Origin: CAYFSC01 sp964345695
Lineage (GTDB): Bacteria; Bacteroidota; Rhodothermia; Rhodothermales; Salinibacteraceae
Length of the DNA stretch: 17,452 nucleotides
NCBI GenBank assembly: GCA_964345695.1
Contig: CAYFSC010000050.1
Coordinates: 1-17,452, forward strand
Direction: 5' to 3'
The notes beneath the pieces are model-generated. The model did no database searches, had not been told where the DNA came from, and saw nothing but the letters and a program-made list of their open reading frames with translations. Below, piece after piece: positions 1-7,998 of the stretch. The position numbers and the translations under genes are program-made. Within the stretch, counting starts at the first letter, position 1. Each line of letters opens with the position of its first letter.

Positions 1-174
1 TGAGAAGCCGACACGAGCGAAGCGAGGGCCTTCAGGTCATACCCTTGCGGTGCTGACGAGGCGCAGCCGAGTAAACACAGGGGGCGAGATCCACGAGGTC
101 GCAGGCCGCAGACCGTCCGCCAAACAGGTTCTCAAGACGCATCGTCCAAGGCGGCACCATCGCGGCCATTCCAA

Positions 175-214
175 CGAAACGCGCCCCGCTCGATCTCGGA
201 ACGGGGCGCGTTCG
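175..214 (-). terminator. Hairpin terminator candidate after the metalloprotease gene
   Basis: A perfect 11-bp inverted repeat (AACGCGCCCCG at 178-188 against CGGGGCGCGTT at 202-212, 13-nt loop) lies about 30 bp past the minus-strand stop at 243. Two more pairs (175-176 with 213-214) extend the stem if A177 bulges out. Read on the minus strand, the stem is followed by only a few T residues, so it is not a textbook intrinsic terminator. Its place at the end of a five-gene minus-strand run supports a terminator or 3'-end stabilising role. Positions 1-170 beyond it hold no coding or RNA signal I can support. Confidence 0.6.
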
Positions 215-242
215 TGGATGAAAGCAACCTCGCCGTACCGAC

Positions 243-2750
243 CTATGCATCCTGTCCCTCCGGGTCGAGGATGCGGTTGATGCGCACGAGCACATCATCG
301 AGGTGCATCTGCGTGCGCTCGTCGCCGACCCGCCGGCGGGCCCGCTCCACCTCGTCCCGGAGCGTCTGCAACTCGTGGCGCACGTAGGCGCGGATGTCGG
401 ATTGCGCCACGTCAACGGGCGTGTAGTCAATGAACTCCCGGATCTGCGGCGGCGGAGCATCGACCTCGGCCGTCATGAGGGATTTCATCTGCTCGAGGTA
501 GCCGCGCTGCAGGTTGCGCCTGTACGGGTCGATGGCCTCGCCGTCCTCCAGCTCCGTCCAAATGCCGTCGCGTAGGTCGGCAAAGACCTTGCCGAGCGTG
601 TACACCTCGCCATCGGCCATGGCCTCGGTTTCAAGGATGCGGGCCATGCGCTGCGGATCGAGTACCAGCTCTAGCGCGCCCATCTGCGCCTCGCGCACGC
701 GGTTCAGCGCTCCGGCGTGCTCAATGCGGCGCAGCACGTCGGTCTCTACCATCCACAACGGCGTCTGGAACGCGTGCCGGACGAGGAACGCCATCGCCTG
801 CTGCTGTACCTCCGCGGGGACCGGCTCGTACACCGGCCCGTCTTGGTCGTAGGTTTTCGGTGTTTCGTGGATGCCTCCGACGTGGCGCCCCACATGGCCC
901 ATGTAGCGTTGCCACTGGTTCACGACCGCGCCGTACAGCTCCGCCAGCGTCTGGTAGCTCTTGCCGTCCTCGCTCGTCCACGCCACGAGATTCGGGAGGA
1001 TGCGCTTCAGGTTTTCAACGCCGAGGCGGCTGGCCTCCATCGCGTCGCGGCCCAGGTCCTCGTTCTGCGAGCGCGGGTCGATCATGCTGAAGGACTGCTC
1101 GCCGTAGAAGTAGCGCGGGTCGTCGGCGTGCTCCCGAATCATGGCGTCGAGCTGCTGGGCCTGCTCTTGGGGCGTGCCCTCGACACGCTGCGTGTAGCCC
1201 CACTCGACCGACCACGTGTCGTAGATCCCGATCTTGGGCATGAAGTTCTCCACCCCGTCGCCGGGCTGCGCGACGTAGTTGAACCGCGCGTAGTCCATGA
1301 TCGACGGAGCGGTGCCGTGCGTCTCCATGTACGATGGGGAGCGCAAGGAATCGACGGGGGTGGCGTTGCTCGACCCGAAGTTGTGCGGGAGTCCCAGCGT
1401 GTGCCCCACCTCGTGCGCCGCCACGAAGCGGATGAGCTCCCCCATCACCTCCGTCGAGAAAGCGCGCCCGCGCGCCTCCGGATTCACCGCGGCCGTCTGC
1501 ACAAAGTACCAGTTGCGCAGCAGGTTCATCACGTTGTGGTACCAGCCGATGTCGCTCTCCAGGATTTGCCCGGAGCGCGGGTCGTGCACGTGCGGCCCGT
1601 AGGCGTTCTGCACCTCCGACGCAAAGTAGCGGATCGTGGAGTAGCGAATGTCGTCGGGGTCGAACGTGGAGTCTTCCTCGGCCGTGGGCGGATCTTTGGC
1701 GATGATCGCATTCTTGAAGCCGGCCTGCCGGAACGCCTCCTGCCAGTCCTCGACGCCCTGCTTCAGATACGGACGCCACTTCTCGGGGGTGGCCGGATCG
1801 ATGTAGTAGACGATCGGCTCTTTCGGCTCCACCAGCTCGCCGTTCCGGTAGGCCTCCGGATCCTTCGGCTCCAGCTTCCATCGGGTGATGAAGCACTCCT
1901 CGGCGGCCTTCTGTTCGTCGCTGCTGAAGTTGATGCGCTCGACGCTGAAGTATCCCACGCGTTCATCGCACAGACGCGGCTGCATCGGCTCCTTCGGGAG
2001 CAACACCATCGAATGGTTCATCTCCACCGTGAGGGTGCCGGTCGCGGAGTTCGAGGGCGGATTCTTGGCCTGGTAGGTGAGCATCACCTCCACGTCTGTG
2101 TTCTCCGGGAAGCTTTCTACCCCCGTGATGAAGGTACGATCGCCGTCGAGGCGCCGCACCTGGTACTCCTGGCGCGCGCCGCTCGGGATGCCGAGCGAGG
2201 GCACGTCGGACGTAAAGAGATCGGTGGCCTCTACCACGACCCCAGTCGAGTCCTCGTTCAACGCCTCGATGGAGAAGGCCTTGATGATCGGCTCCAAGTT
2301 CGAGTTCTGCACGGCCTGGTACACCGGTTCATCTTCGTCGGCCATGTTCTCGTGGCTGACGACGCGCAGATACATCTGGTCGTCGCGCCGTTGCCAGCGC
2401 AGGACCTGCGTGTTCACCTTCTCGCCGCCGTAGCCGAAGCCGTCGGGCGTTTGAGCGGCCCGCGACACCATGAGGAGCTCGCGGCCGATCAGCGAGTCAG
2501 GGATTTCAAGGTACAGCTTGTCCTTAAGGCGATGCGTCGTAAGAAGTCCCGCGTCGGTGGTGGCGTCGTCCGAAATGACGTCGCCGAACGGCTTGATGCC
2601 GTTCTCATCCGATCCGTTTGAGGATTGCTGCGCCGCACGAGACGCGGTGGTGTCGCCGTTGGAGGTGGCCCTCGAGCCGGCGCAACCGGCCATTAGACCG
2701 GCTCCGACGACCAGCGCCAGGGCGATGCGAAGAAGAGACGATGCGTGCAT
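243..2750 (-). CDS. Zinc-dependent metalloprotease lipoprotein, DUF5117/DUF4953 family
   Basis: Predicted secreted or surface-anchored zinc endopeptidase of 835 residues. The sequence shows a hydrophobic signal segment (about residues 6-20) ending in Leu-Met-Ala-Gly-Cys23, a likely lipidation site. It also shows the full metzincin zinc motif HEVGHTLGLPH at 446-456 (ligands His446, His450, His456; catalytic Glu447) and a Met-turn-like SIMDY at 483-487. The long N-terminal part (about 60-290) matches the DUF5117 region of Bacteroidota zinc proteases of this size. I chose the ATG at 2750 because it puts the signal peptide at the N-terminus; an in-frame ATG at 2771 would add seven residues. The upstream plug-domain lipoprotein gene ends 39 bp away, so the two are probably co-transcribed. 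Substrate unknown. Family assignment is confident; the exact physiological role is not known. Confidence 0.92.
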   Translation of the reverse strand: MHASSLLRIALALVVGAGLMAGCAGSRATSNGDTTASRAAQQSSNGSDENGIKPFGDVISDDATTDAGLLTTHRLKDKLYLEIPDSLIGRELLMVSRAAQTPDGFGYGGEKVNTQVLRWQRRDDQMYLRVVSHENMADEDEPVYQAVQNSNLEPIIKAFSIEALNEDSTGVVVEATDLFTSDVPSLGIPSGARQEYQVRRLDGDRTFITGVESFPENTDVEVMLTYQAKNPPSNSATGTLTVEMNHSMVLLPKEPMQPRLCDERVGYFSVERINFSSDEQKAAEECFITRWKLEPKDPEAYRNGELVEPKEPIVYYIDPATPEKWRPYLKQGVEDWQEAFRQAGFKNAIIAKDPPTAEEDSTFDPDDIRYSTIRYFASEVQNAYGPHVHDPRSGQILESDIGWYHNVMNLLRNWYFVQTAAVNPEARGRAFSTEVMGELIRFVAAHEVGHTLGLPHNFGSSNATPVDSLRSPSYMETHGTAPSIMDYARFNYVAQPGDGVENFMPKIGIYDTWSVEWGYTQRVEGTPQEQAQQLDAMIREHADDPRYFYGEQSFSMIDPRSQNEDLGRDAMEASRLGVENLKRILPNLVAWTSEDGKSYQTLAELYGAVVNQWQRYMGHVGRHVGGIHETPKTYDQDGPVYEPVPAEVQQQAMAFLVRHAFQTPLWMVETDVLRRIEHAGALNRVREAQMGALELVLDPQRMARILETEAMADGEVYTLGKVFADLRDGIWTELEDGEAIDPYRRNLQRGYLEQMKSLMTAEVDAPPPQIREFIDYTPVDVAQSDIRAYVRHELQTLRDEVERARRRVGDERTQMHLDDVLVRINRILDPEGQDA

Positions 2751-2789
2751 AGAGCAGAGCGGAGTAAACACAAAAGAGCAAAACGAAAT

Positions 2790-4097
2790 CTACCGAAACT
2801 GCTTCACGGTCAGGAGCCGGTCGGTGTTCTCGCTGGAGTCCTCGTAGTACACGAACGTGGTGTACACGTCGGACGACAGCGAGGCCGTCTGGCGAAGCTC
2901 CTCCTCAAGCGCTGCGTCAGTCGACTGATACTGGTACTCGTAGAGTCCTTGCTTGAGCAGCACCTCGCCTTCGTAGCGGCCGCGCTCGGCCACCCACGAA
3001 AGGCGCAGGTCAGGATCCGGGCGCATCCCGGTGAAGCTGCCGAAGAGCCGCACCTCACCGTTGACGGGCTGCTCGTTCGGGGGAACCAGCGCGAAGGTCG
3101 TGCGCACATACTCGGCCGTCAGCTGCGGATCGAGTCGTCCCCGGCTCGCATCCTTCACGACCATCTGGCCGTTCAGTGGAGGGTTGAACGGATCATCCGC
3201 AAACCGCGCGAAGTCGGGCTCCAGCAGCACGCGGAAGGGGACAGCGGAGCGGTCGACCCGCTCGATGGGGCCGCCGCCGTCGAGGTTGGACAGATCGACG
3301 GCGTAGTTCAGTGCACGGGGCGCAAACGCGTTGCGCCGGTCCACCTCGAAAGCGAGGTCGGGCTGCTGAGCCAGGCGCGGTTGCGTGGCACACCGCGAAG
3401 CCCCGAGGCGCCCGTTCCGGACGAAGCACACCGCGTAGCCGAACGGATCGCCCCGGAGCGCATTGGGCGGTGTAAACCGCGCGGTCGGGCGGAAGGACGG
3501 CTGCCGCTGCCCGGTGACGACCACATTCTCGCCCTCAATGGTGAGGCTCCCTGCATCTTCCGTCAGGAAAAACGCCCGTTCGAAGAGCACCTCGTCCGGC
3601 TGTCCCTGCTCGGTGACGCGCACGATGTAGTTGCCGCTGATGCGGAATCGAATGTCGTCGTTTGGGAAGCGATACGTGTAGTGGACGTACGGCAGATCGG
3701 TAGCGCGCGAAGAGCGGTAGTCCACCAGCTGGTCGTCTACAAACGACTCCATGTAGCGAGAGGGCGAGAGGTCGCGGCGCCACTGTCGATCGGCGTGCTC
3801 GAAGTAGATGGAGAGCGGTCGGCCGCTCTGTACCATGAGGTCAAACTCCAGCGTGAGCTGCTGATCCGATGCCATAGGGAGAATCGGCAGGCTCCGTTCC
3901 GCCCCGTTGTAGAGTTGGATGGAGCGGACCTCGTCGGCCGATGGCGCCAAGGTGGGCTCCGTCCCCGACGGAGACGAGGCAGTGCGCGCTTCGGTCTCCT
4001 CCGATGCGTTGCCGGACTGCTTCGAGCTGGCACAACCGGCCCCCAACAGGAGGGCTCCCGTCAGCACCAGGCAGACGAGAAGACGGGCGTGAAACAT
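2790..4097 (-). CDS. Type IX secretion system plug-domain lipoprotein (DUF5103)
   Basis: Predicted envelope lipoprotein of 435 residues. An N-terminal hydrophobic segment (6-18) runs into Leu-Gly-Ala-Gly-Cys22 followed by a Ser/Thr/Glu-rich linker (23-55), as in exported lipoproteins. Residues about 58-180 match the first plug domain: the opening SIQLYNGAERSLPILPM, a beta-rich stretch, then the YVHYTYRFPND and SGNYIVRV motifs at 137-162. The rest looks beta-rich and ends with YTTFVYYEDS-type strands, typical of the family. Characterised relatives associate with the SprA translocon of the Bacteroidota type IX pathway; whether this copy does is inference. Flanking gaps are 76 bp upstream and 39 bp downstream on the same strand, so it probably shares an operon with its neighbours. 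The leader has no Shine-Dalgarno but carries CACCTCCTT just before the start codon. Confidence 0.85.
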   Translation of the reverse strand: MFHARLLVCLVLTGALLLGAGCASSKQSGNASEETEARTASSPSGTEPTLAPSADEVRSIQLYNGAERSLPILPMASDQQLTLEFDLMVQSGRPLSIYFEHADRQWRRDLSPSRYMESFVDDQLVDYRSSRATDLPYVHYTYRFPNDDIRFRISGNYIVRVTEQGQPDEVLFERAFFLTEDAGSLTIEGENVVVTGQRQPSFRPTARFTPPNALRGDPFGYAVCFVRNGRLGASRCATQPRLAQQPDLAFEVDRRNAFAPRALNYAVDLSNLDGGGPIERVDRSAVPFRVLLEPDFARFADDPFNPPLNGQMVVKDASRGRLDPQLTAEYVRTTFALVPPNEQPVNGEVRLFGSFTGMRPDPDLRLSWVAERGRYEGEVLLKQGLYEYQYQSTDAALEEELRQTASLSSDVYTTFVYYEDSSENTDRLLTVKQFR

Positions 4098-4166
4098 GCA
4101 AGGAGGTGTTCGACGAGGACAAATCGAGCCTTGTCACATACCGCAGCGCGCCCCGGAGGTTGCATG
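4095..4166 (-). promoter_or_regulatory. Inverted repeat that could pair over the plug-protein start codon
   Basis: CATGCAA at 4095-4101 contains the start codon of the plug-domain gene. Its exact reverse complement TTGCATG lies at 4160-4166, so in the minus-strand transcript the two 7-nt arms could pair across a 58-nt spacer and hide the AUG. Both arms are bordered by a CCTCC tract on the mRNA. The arms are seen directly; the regulatory role is inference, and one 7-bp repeat can arise by chance. Confidence 0.25.
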
Positions 4167-4173
4167 GGAAGAC

Positions 4174-6417
4174 TCAGCGCAGCGACCCGCTGCGGCCGCG
4201 CTCCTCTCGCCCCGAGGCATCCTGCCATTCGATACGCCGGAGCAGCATATCCATCCGTCGACCCGTGCCGATCGCTCCGTAGCGGCGCGCCTGCCGGGCG
4301 GCCTCGGCGGCGTGCCTCCGGGCTTCGTCCAACGCTCCGGCACGACGGGCCGCCTCCGCCTTCCAGATCCGCACCTGCAACGCGCCCGTGCGATGCCACG
4401 CCGGCGGGCGGTCGGCGCGGAGCGATGCGTCGGTCTGCGTCCAGAGCCGGTGGGCCGCGTGGTGCTCATGCGCGGCGGTGGCTCCGAGCGCTCGCCAGGC
4501 GCGCACCGCCGCGGTCTGTCGAGGGAGGGCCGCGAGACGTCGGGCCTGCTGGGCCGCCGTTCCGCCCCCGACCAGCACCCGCACCACATCGGGACGGTGG
4601 GCCACGGCGTCCAGCAGCATCACGGAGGCGCGCGCTTGCCATCGATGCTCTGGCAGGGCCTGTGCGGCACGGGCATACAGGGCTCGCGCCTTCGTTGTAT
4701 TGCCGAGAACGGCGTGGGCATTGGCCCGCACTCTTCGCACGGCAGGCGACGCTGTCCCGATGCTCAGCGTGTCGAGCTGCTGCCGGACGACCGCCGCCTG
4801 CCCCTGCGCCAGCCGCAGCCGCGCCAGTCGCACATGGGCGCCGAGCGACTGTGGCTGGCGATCCAGCGCCGAGTGGAGGGCCCGTGCCGCCCGGGTGGTA
4901 TCGGCTGCCCGAAGCGCGCGCTGTGCCTCTTGAATCCGTCGCCGGTAGGGCGGAACGTAGTGCGGACAGCGCGTCTCGAACAGCGACGGCCGGGTGAAGG
5001 TGGCCGAGACCACATCGTGCGCACCACGGTGGACCCACGTTCGCTGCCGCAGGTGGTCGGCCCAGGCGTGGGCCAGCGAATCGAGCGGAACGCCGTACGC
5101 CCCGGCAAAGTCGGCCCGGGCGTAGGCCCGCTTCAGCGGAGCGGCGCCGTAGCGGTCGAGCAAAAAGCCGACGAACGATCCCATTGTGGCGTAGGATACG
5201 GCACTCCGTCCCGTCCAGAATCCGAGTGGCGAGAGGCGGTCGGCCAGCGCGTCGGCACGGTGGGTTAGGTCATGGGTCGTGTCGGCAGCCGCGGCGGCCA
5301 GCACCCGGTCGTCGGGCGACGGACCGGAACGCGGGGCTTCCAGTGCCACGGCCCACCCTTCCACGAGCCCCACCGCCCACGACGCGTTCACGAGCGGGAG
5401 CCCGAACGGCCGGGCGACCACATGCGCGAGCTCGTGGTCCAGGCTTCCCGACACACGCGACCGCAGGAGATGCACCTGCGGCTCCGCGAGCCACACCGGC
5501 GCGACACTCGTCTGCCGGGCCCCCGTGAGCCGCGCCTTCACGTCGGGGGTGGGATAGATGAAGCTCTGCACGCGCCCGGGGGTCTCCGTCGGGGCGAGGT
5601 CGAGCCGCTCGGCCAGACGGTGATACGTATATTCGTGGTCGGCCGCCAGGTCTCGCGCCGCGTCGGCGTTCATGGCGGTCGTATCGTAGTAGACGTCTAC
5701 GTGGGGGGTGCGCACATGCCCGCCGAGCTGCTGTTTCACGTACCACGCCGGAGTGTTGAGACCAAGGTCCGCCGCGAAGAAGTAGAGCGCTCCGATCAGC
5801 AAGGCGAGCAGCGGAATTGCAGCCCGGACCCGCGGTGTCGCATCGCCACGCAGCCGCCGTCCGACGAGCACGGCAAGCCCCGCCCAAAGCAACGTCATCC
5901 CCCGGAATACAAACAGGCCCGGACGGAACGCAAGCTGCTCGTCGTAGATGGGTCCGAGGACGCCACCGAAGACGTGGTTGTACGTGTAGAACTGCGGATG
6001 AAAGCCCAGGTCGTACGCCGGCCCGAGGACAGCGACGCCGAGCCCAATCCCTCCCAGAATCCATCCCGGCCGCGGCCAGCCGGTTGCGCTGAGTGCATAA
6101 GCCAGGGCGACTGCGAGTGCGACCGTGACGCCCGGAAACAGCAGGTACACGCCAATTCCGGTGCCGTACGCACAATTGGGGGCCCACAGCATCGACACCG
6201 TCAGGAGAGCCAGGGGAATGCCGAGGAGCGCTTCGTTTCGCCCCCACACGCGCCCGAATCTCTCGCCGCGGTTGAAGGCGGCGGTCGCGCTCCATCCGCT
6301 CACGAAGAACGCCGCGAACGCCACCACCGCGGCCGACTCCACGTGCAGCACGTTGAGCAGCGGCACCGGCATCAGGGCAGCGCCCAGAAGCAGGTAGATG
6401 AGGGCGGCACGACGCAT
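4174..6417 (-). CDS. Polytopic membrane metalloprotease (peptidase MA-like) with C-terminal helical repeats
   Basis: Predicted inner-membrane zinc peptidase of 747 residues. Residues 1-220 carry about seven or eight hydrophobic segments (near 5-22, 28-45, 65-80, 85-112, 118-136, 165-186 and 200-217). Next comes a soluble domain with HELAH at 328-332 and a downstream acidic ligand candidate in LVEGWAVALE (Glu353, 21 residues after His332), a gluzincin arrangement as in peptidase MA-like proteins. From about 490 to 735 the chain is Ala/Arg-rich and helical, with TPR-like paired helices (for example VRLARLRLAQGQ and AVLGNTTKARALYARAAQ). The ATG at 6417 gives a membrane segment at the N-terminus; the longer in-frame reading from 6624 would overlap the preceding gene and adds a non-hydrophobic, shadow-like stretch. 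It sits 62 bp after the DUF5687 gene, probably in one operon. Substrate unknown. Confidence 0.85.
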   Translation of the reverse strand: MRRAALIYLLLGAALMPVPLLNVLHVESAAVVAFAAFFVSGWSATAAFNRGERFGRVWGRNEALLGIPLALLTVSMLWAPNCAYGTGIGVYLLFPGVTVALAVALAYALSATGWPRPGWILGGIGLGVAVLGPAYDLGFHPQFYTYNHVFGGVLGPIYDEQLAFRPGLFVFRGMTLLWAGLAVLVGRRLRGDATPRVRAAIPLLALLIGALYFFAADLGLNTPAWYVKQQLGGHVRTPHVDVYYDTTAMNADAARDLAADHEYTYHRLAERLDLAPTETPGRVQSFIYPTPDVKARLTGARQTSVAPVWLAEPQVHLLRSRVSGSLDHELAHVVARPFGLPLVNASWAVGLVEGWAVALEAPRSGPSPDDRVLAAAAADTTHDLTHRADALADRLSPLGFWTGRSAVSYATMGSFVGFLLDRYGAAPLKRAYARADFAGAYGVPLDSLAHAWADHLRQRTWVHRGAHDVVSATFTRPSLFETRCPHYVPPYRRRIQEAQRALRAADTTRAARALHSALDRQPQSLGAHVRLARLRLAQGQAAVVRQQLDTLSIGTASPAVRRVRANAHAVLGNTTKARALYARAAQALPEHRWQARASVMLLDAVAHRPDVVRVLVGGGTAAQQARRLAALPRQTAAVRAWRALGATAAHEHHAAHRLWTQTDASLRADRPPAWHRTGALQVRIWKAEAARRAGALDEARRHAAEAARQARRYGAIGTGRRMDMLLRRIEWQDASGREERGRSGSLR

Positions 6418-6479
6418 AGGAGATGAGGGCGAAGGTCGCGGGCAGTGCAGGGAGGATCCGCTCGTCTGCCGAGAAGCAC

Positions 6480-7979
6480 TCACAAGTTCCGGAATCCCAC
6501 GGCCATGGCGTGGCGCACGCGGTGCAGGCGCCGTCCCAGCGCGCGGCTCCAGAGCGGAACGGTGGCGAGACCGAGGACACCCGTGCCAGCGGTGATCCAG
6601 TGATCCCACGGCGAGGCGACCCACCCGTACACGGCCATGAGCGGCCCAAGGATGATAATAGCGGCAGCGAACTGCGAGGCCTGCACGCCCTGATAGTTGA
6701 ACCAGGTGGCGGCGTCCAGGTCAAGGCCCTTGCGGTTGAACGTCCCGAGCGCCACGAGCAACGGGCAGATGGCTCCGACGCAGTACACGAAGACGGCGCC
6801 CAGGACCGGAACCAAACGCGGTACGCGAACAGCCAGGAGCGGCAGGAGGATCAGGGTCGGTACCAGGCACAGGCTTTGGAGAAACGCCGTCTGCGCAATC
6901 GTCCATAGGCGCAGGTCTTCGATGCGAGCCAGGATGGCATCAAAATGACGGGCGTGCCACGCAAAGAGATACGTGCCGTGGTTCAGCATGCCGAGTCCGA
7001 TGCCCATAAGCACGACGAGGCCGTCGGTGCCGGCGGCCAGGTCCTCGGGATTGGCCAGGGTCATGGCGACGACGTAGGCGAAGCCGAGGAACATCCCCAG
7101 CCCGTGCATCTGGCGCGGTCGTTTCGAGCGGCTGACGAGGCGCCACTCCAGCAGCATGTACTGCGCGAAGCGCCCGCGACCGGCCAGTTGTGCATCGACC
7201 CAGGCCCGCAGTTGGCGGCCCGGGGCAAACAGAGCGTCCATCTCCGACCGCCCGGCCCGATCCGACATGCGCTGCAGCGTCGAGCGAAGCCCGACGTGCA
7301 GCACACGACCAAGCCCAAGGACGAGACCGCCCAGAGGAAGCAGCGATGCTGCATGGCCCTGCTGCAACGCACCGAAGAGACCCACCGAGAAGCCAGGAAG
7401 CAGGCCCGGCCCCACCGTTGCGTCCACCACGCCGACGGCCAGAATCCCGCCGACAACGCCGAAGAACAGTGCCAGTCCACGGTCCACCAGAAGGCGCAGG
7501 GCCATCCCCGCCGCGTGCGAAGCCAACACCAGGAGGGCCACGCCAGCGATCCACAGCCCCGTTCCACCCATGCCGGTCGATGGGAGGTGCAACCATGCGT
7601 AGGGCCCGGCAAAGGCGAACGGCAGCACGTTCATCCAGGACAGCAGTGCATCCAGATGCACCACGCCGATCAACGTCCGCCGTCGGATGGGAAGCGTGCG
7701 GTAGGGCGGCGCCTCGGCCTCGGGCGAGCGCTGCAGAAAAAATCGTCCAACGGTGTAGAGACCTGCTCCCGCAAGAAGCCATCGGTTGAGAAACACGGCA
7801 TAGTCCGTGCCGGGCGCCAGGGTCTCGGCAAACTGCGGAAACGCGATGGCGATGCCCAGGAGGCCGAGGCCCACGTAGGCGACGAAGAGAAAGACCACCA
7901 GGCTCGATCCGATGCCGGTGCCAACCTGAGGCGAGCGGATCCGGCGAAGCCAGAGGTGATGAAGCAGAGAGCCGAGCAC
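6480..7979 (-). CDS. DUF5687-type polytopic membrane protein (ABC-2-permease-like)
   Basis: Integral membrane protein of 499 residues with roughly ten to twelve hydrophobic segments. The opening (LLHHLWLRRIRSP followed by a long TM helix) and the LPIRRRTLIGVVHLDALLS segment near residue 95 resemble Bacteroidota DUF5687 proteins, which look like ABC-2 exporter permeases. The middle (near 280) repeats the pattern of the N-terminus: LLEWRLVSRSKRP followed by a TM helix, suggesting two related halves. The start is GTG, with a GAGGA motif six bases upstream. It starts 19 bp after the DUF3078 gene stop and is followed 62 bp later by the metalloprotease gene. No ATP-binding partner gene lies in the window. 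Family call fairly confident; function unknown. Confidence 0.8.
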   Translation of the reverse strand: MLGSLLHHLWLRRIRSPQVGTGIGSSLVVFLFVAYVGLGLLGIAIAFPQFAETLAPGTDYAVFLNRWLLAGAGLYTVGRFFLQRSPEAEAPPYRTLPIRRRTLIGVVHLDALLSWMNVLPFAFAGPYAWLHLPSTGMGGTGLWIAGVALLVLASHAAGMALRLLVDRGLALFFGVVGGILAVGVVDATVGPGLLPGFSVGLFGALQQGHAASLLPLGGLVLGLGRVLHVGLRSTLQRMSDRAGRSEMDALFAPGRQLRAWVDAQLAGRGRFAQYMLLEWRLVSRSKRPRQMHGLGMFLGFAYVVAMTLANPEDLAAGTDGLVVLMGIGLGMLNHGTYLFAWHARHFDAILARIEDLRLWTIAQTAFLQSLCLVPTLILLPLLAVRVPRLVPVLGAVFVYCVGAICPLLVALGTFNRKGLDLDAATWFNYQGVQASQFAAAIIILGPLMAVYGWVASPWDHWITAGTGVLGLATVPLWSRALGRRLHRVRHAMAVGFRNL

Positions 7980-7985
7980 CGAACG

Positions 7986-7990
7986 TCCTC
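7986..7990 (-). promoter_or_regulatory. Shine-Dalgarno motif for the DUF5687 gene
   Basis: GAGGA on the minus strand, six bases before the GTG at 7979. It supports that GTG as the start. Most other genes in the window have pyrimidine-rich leaders instead. Confidence 0.6.
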
Positions 7991-7998
7991 GTAAGCGG

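Noticed and set aside
70..80. GAGTAAACACA shared with 2762-2772
   Set aside because: Dozens of 11-base matches are expected by chance in a window of this size; the flanks do not match and there is no element boundary.
32..460. Minus-strand frame running through the terminator hairpin, ending in a possible 45-codon ORF
   Set aside because: No family, no ribosome site, unusual composition, and it begins inside the metalloprotease gene and crosses the hairpin at 175-214.
717..2621. Long plus-strand open frame (about 630 codons) antisense to the metalloprotease gene
   Set aside because: Shadow frame: high-GC codon bias on the minus strand removes stop codons from the opposite strand. The predicted protein is rich in Arg, His, Val and Leu with no motif, while the minus-strand reading has a full metzincin motif and signal peptide.
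4100..4108. Perfect plus-strand AAGGAGGTG Shine-Dalgarno sequence
   Set aside because: As a plus-strand ribosome site it would serve no credible gene: the plus-strand frames here are shadows of the MA-type protease gene. It is noted only as the complement of the anti-SD-like leader of the plug gene.
2745..4997. Plus-strand open frame of 750 codons spanning two minus-strand genes
   Set aside because: It crosses gene ends and an intergenic gap, shows no domain, and becomes Arg/Pro/Ala low complexity. The minus-strand genes have recognisable families.
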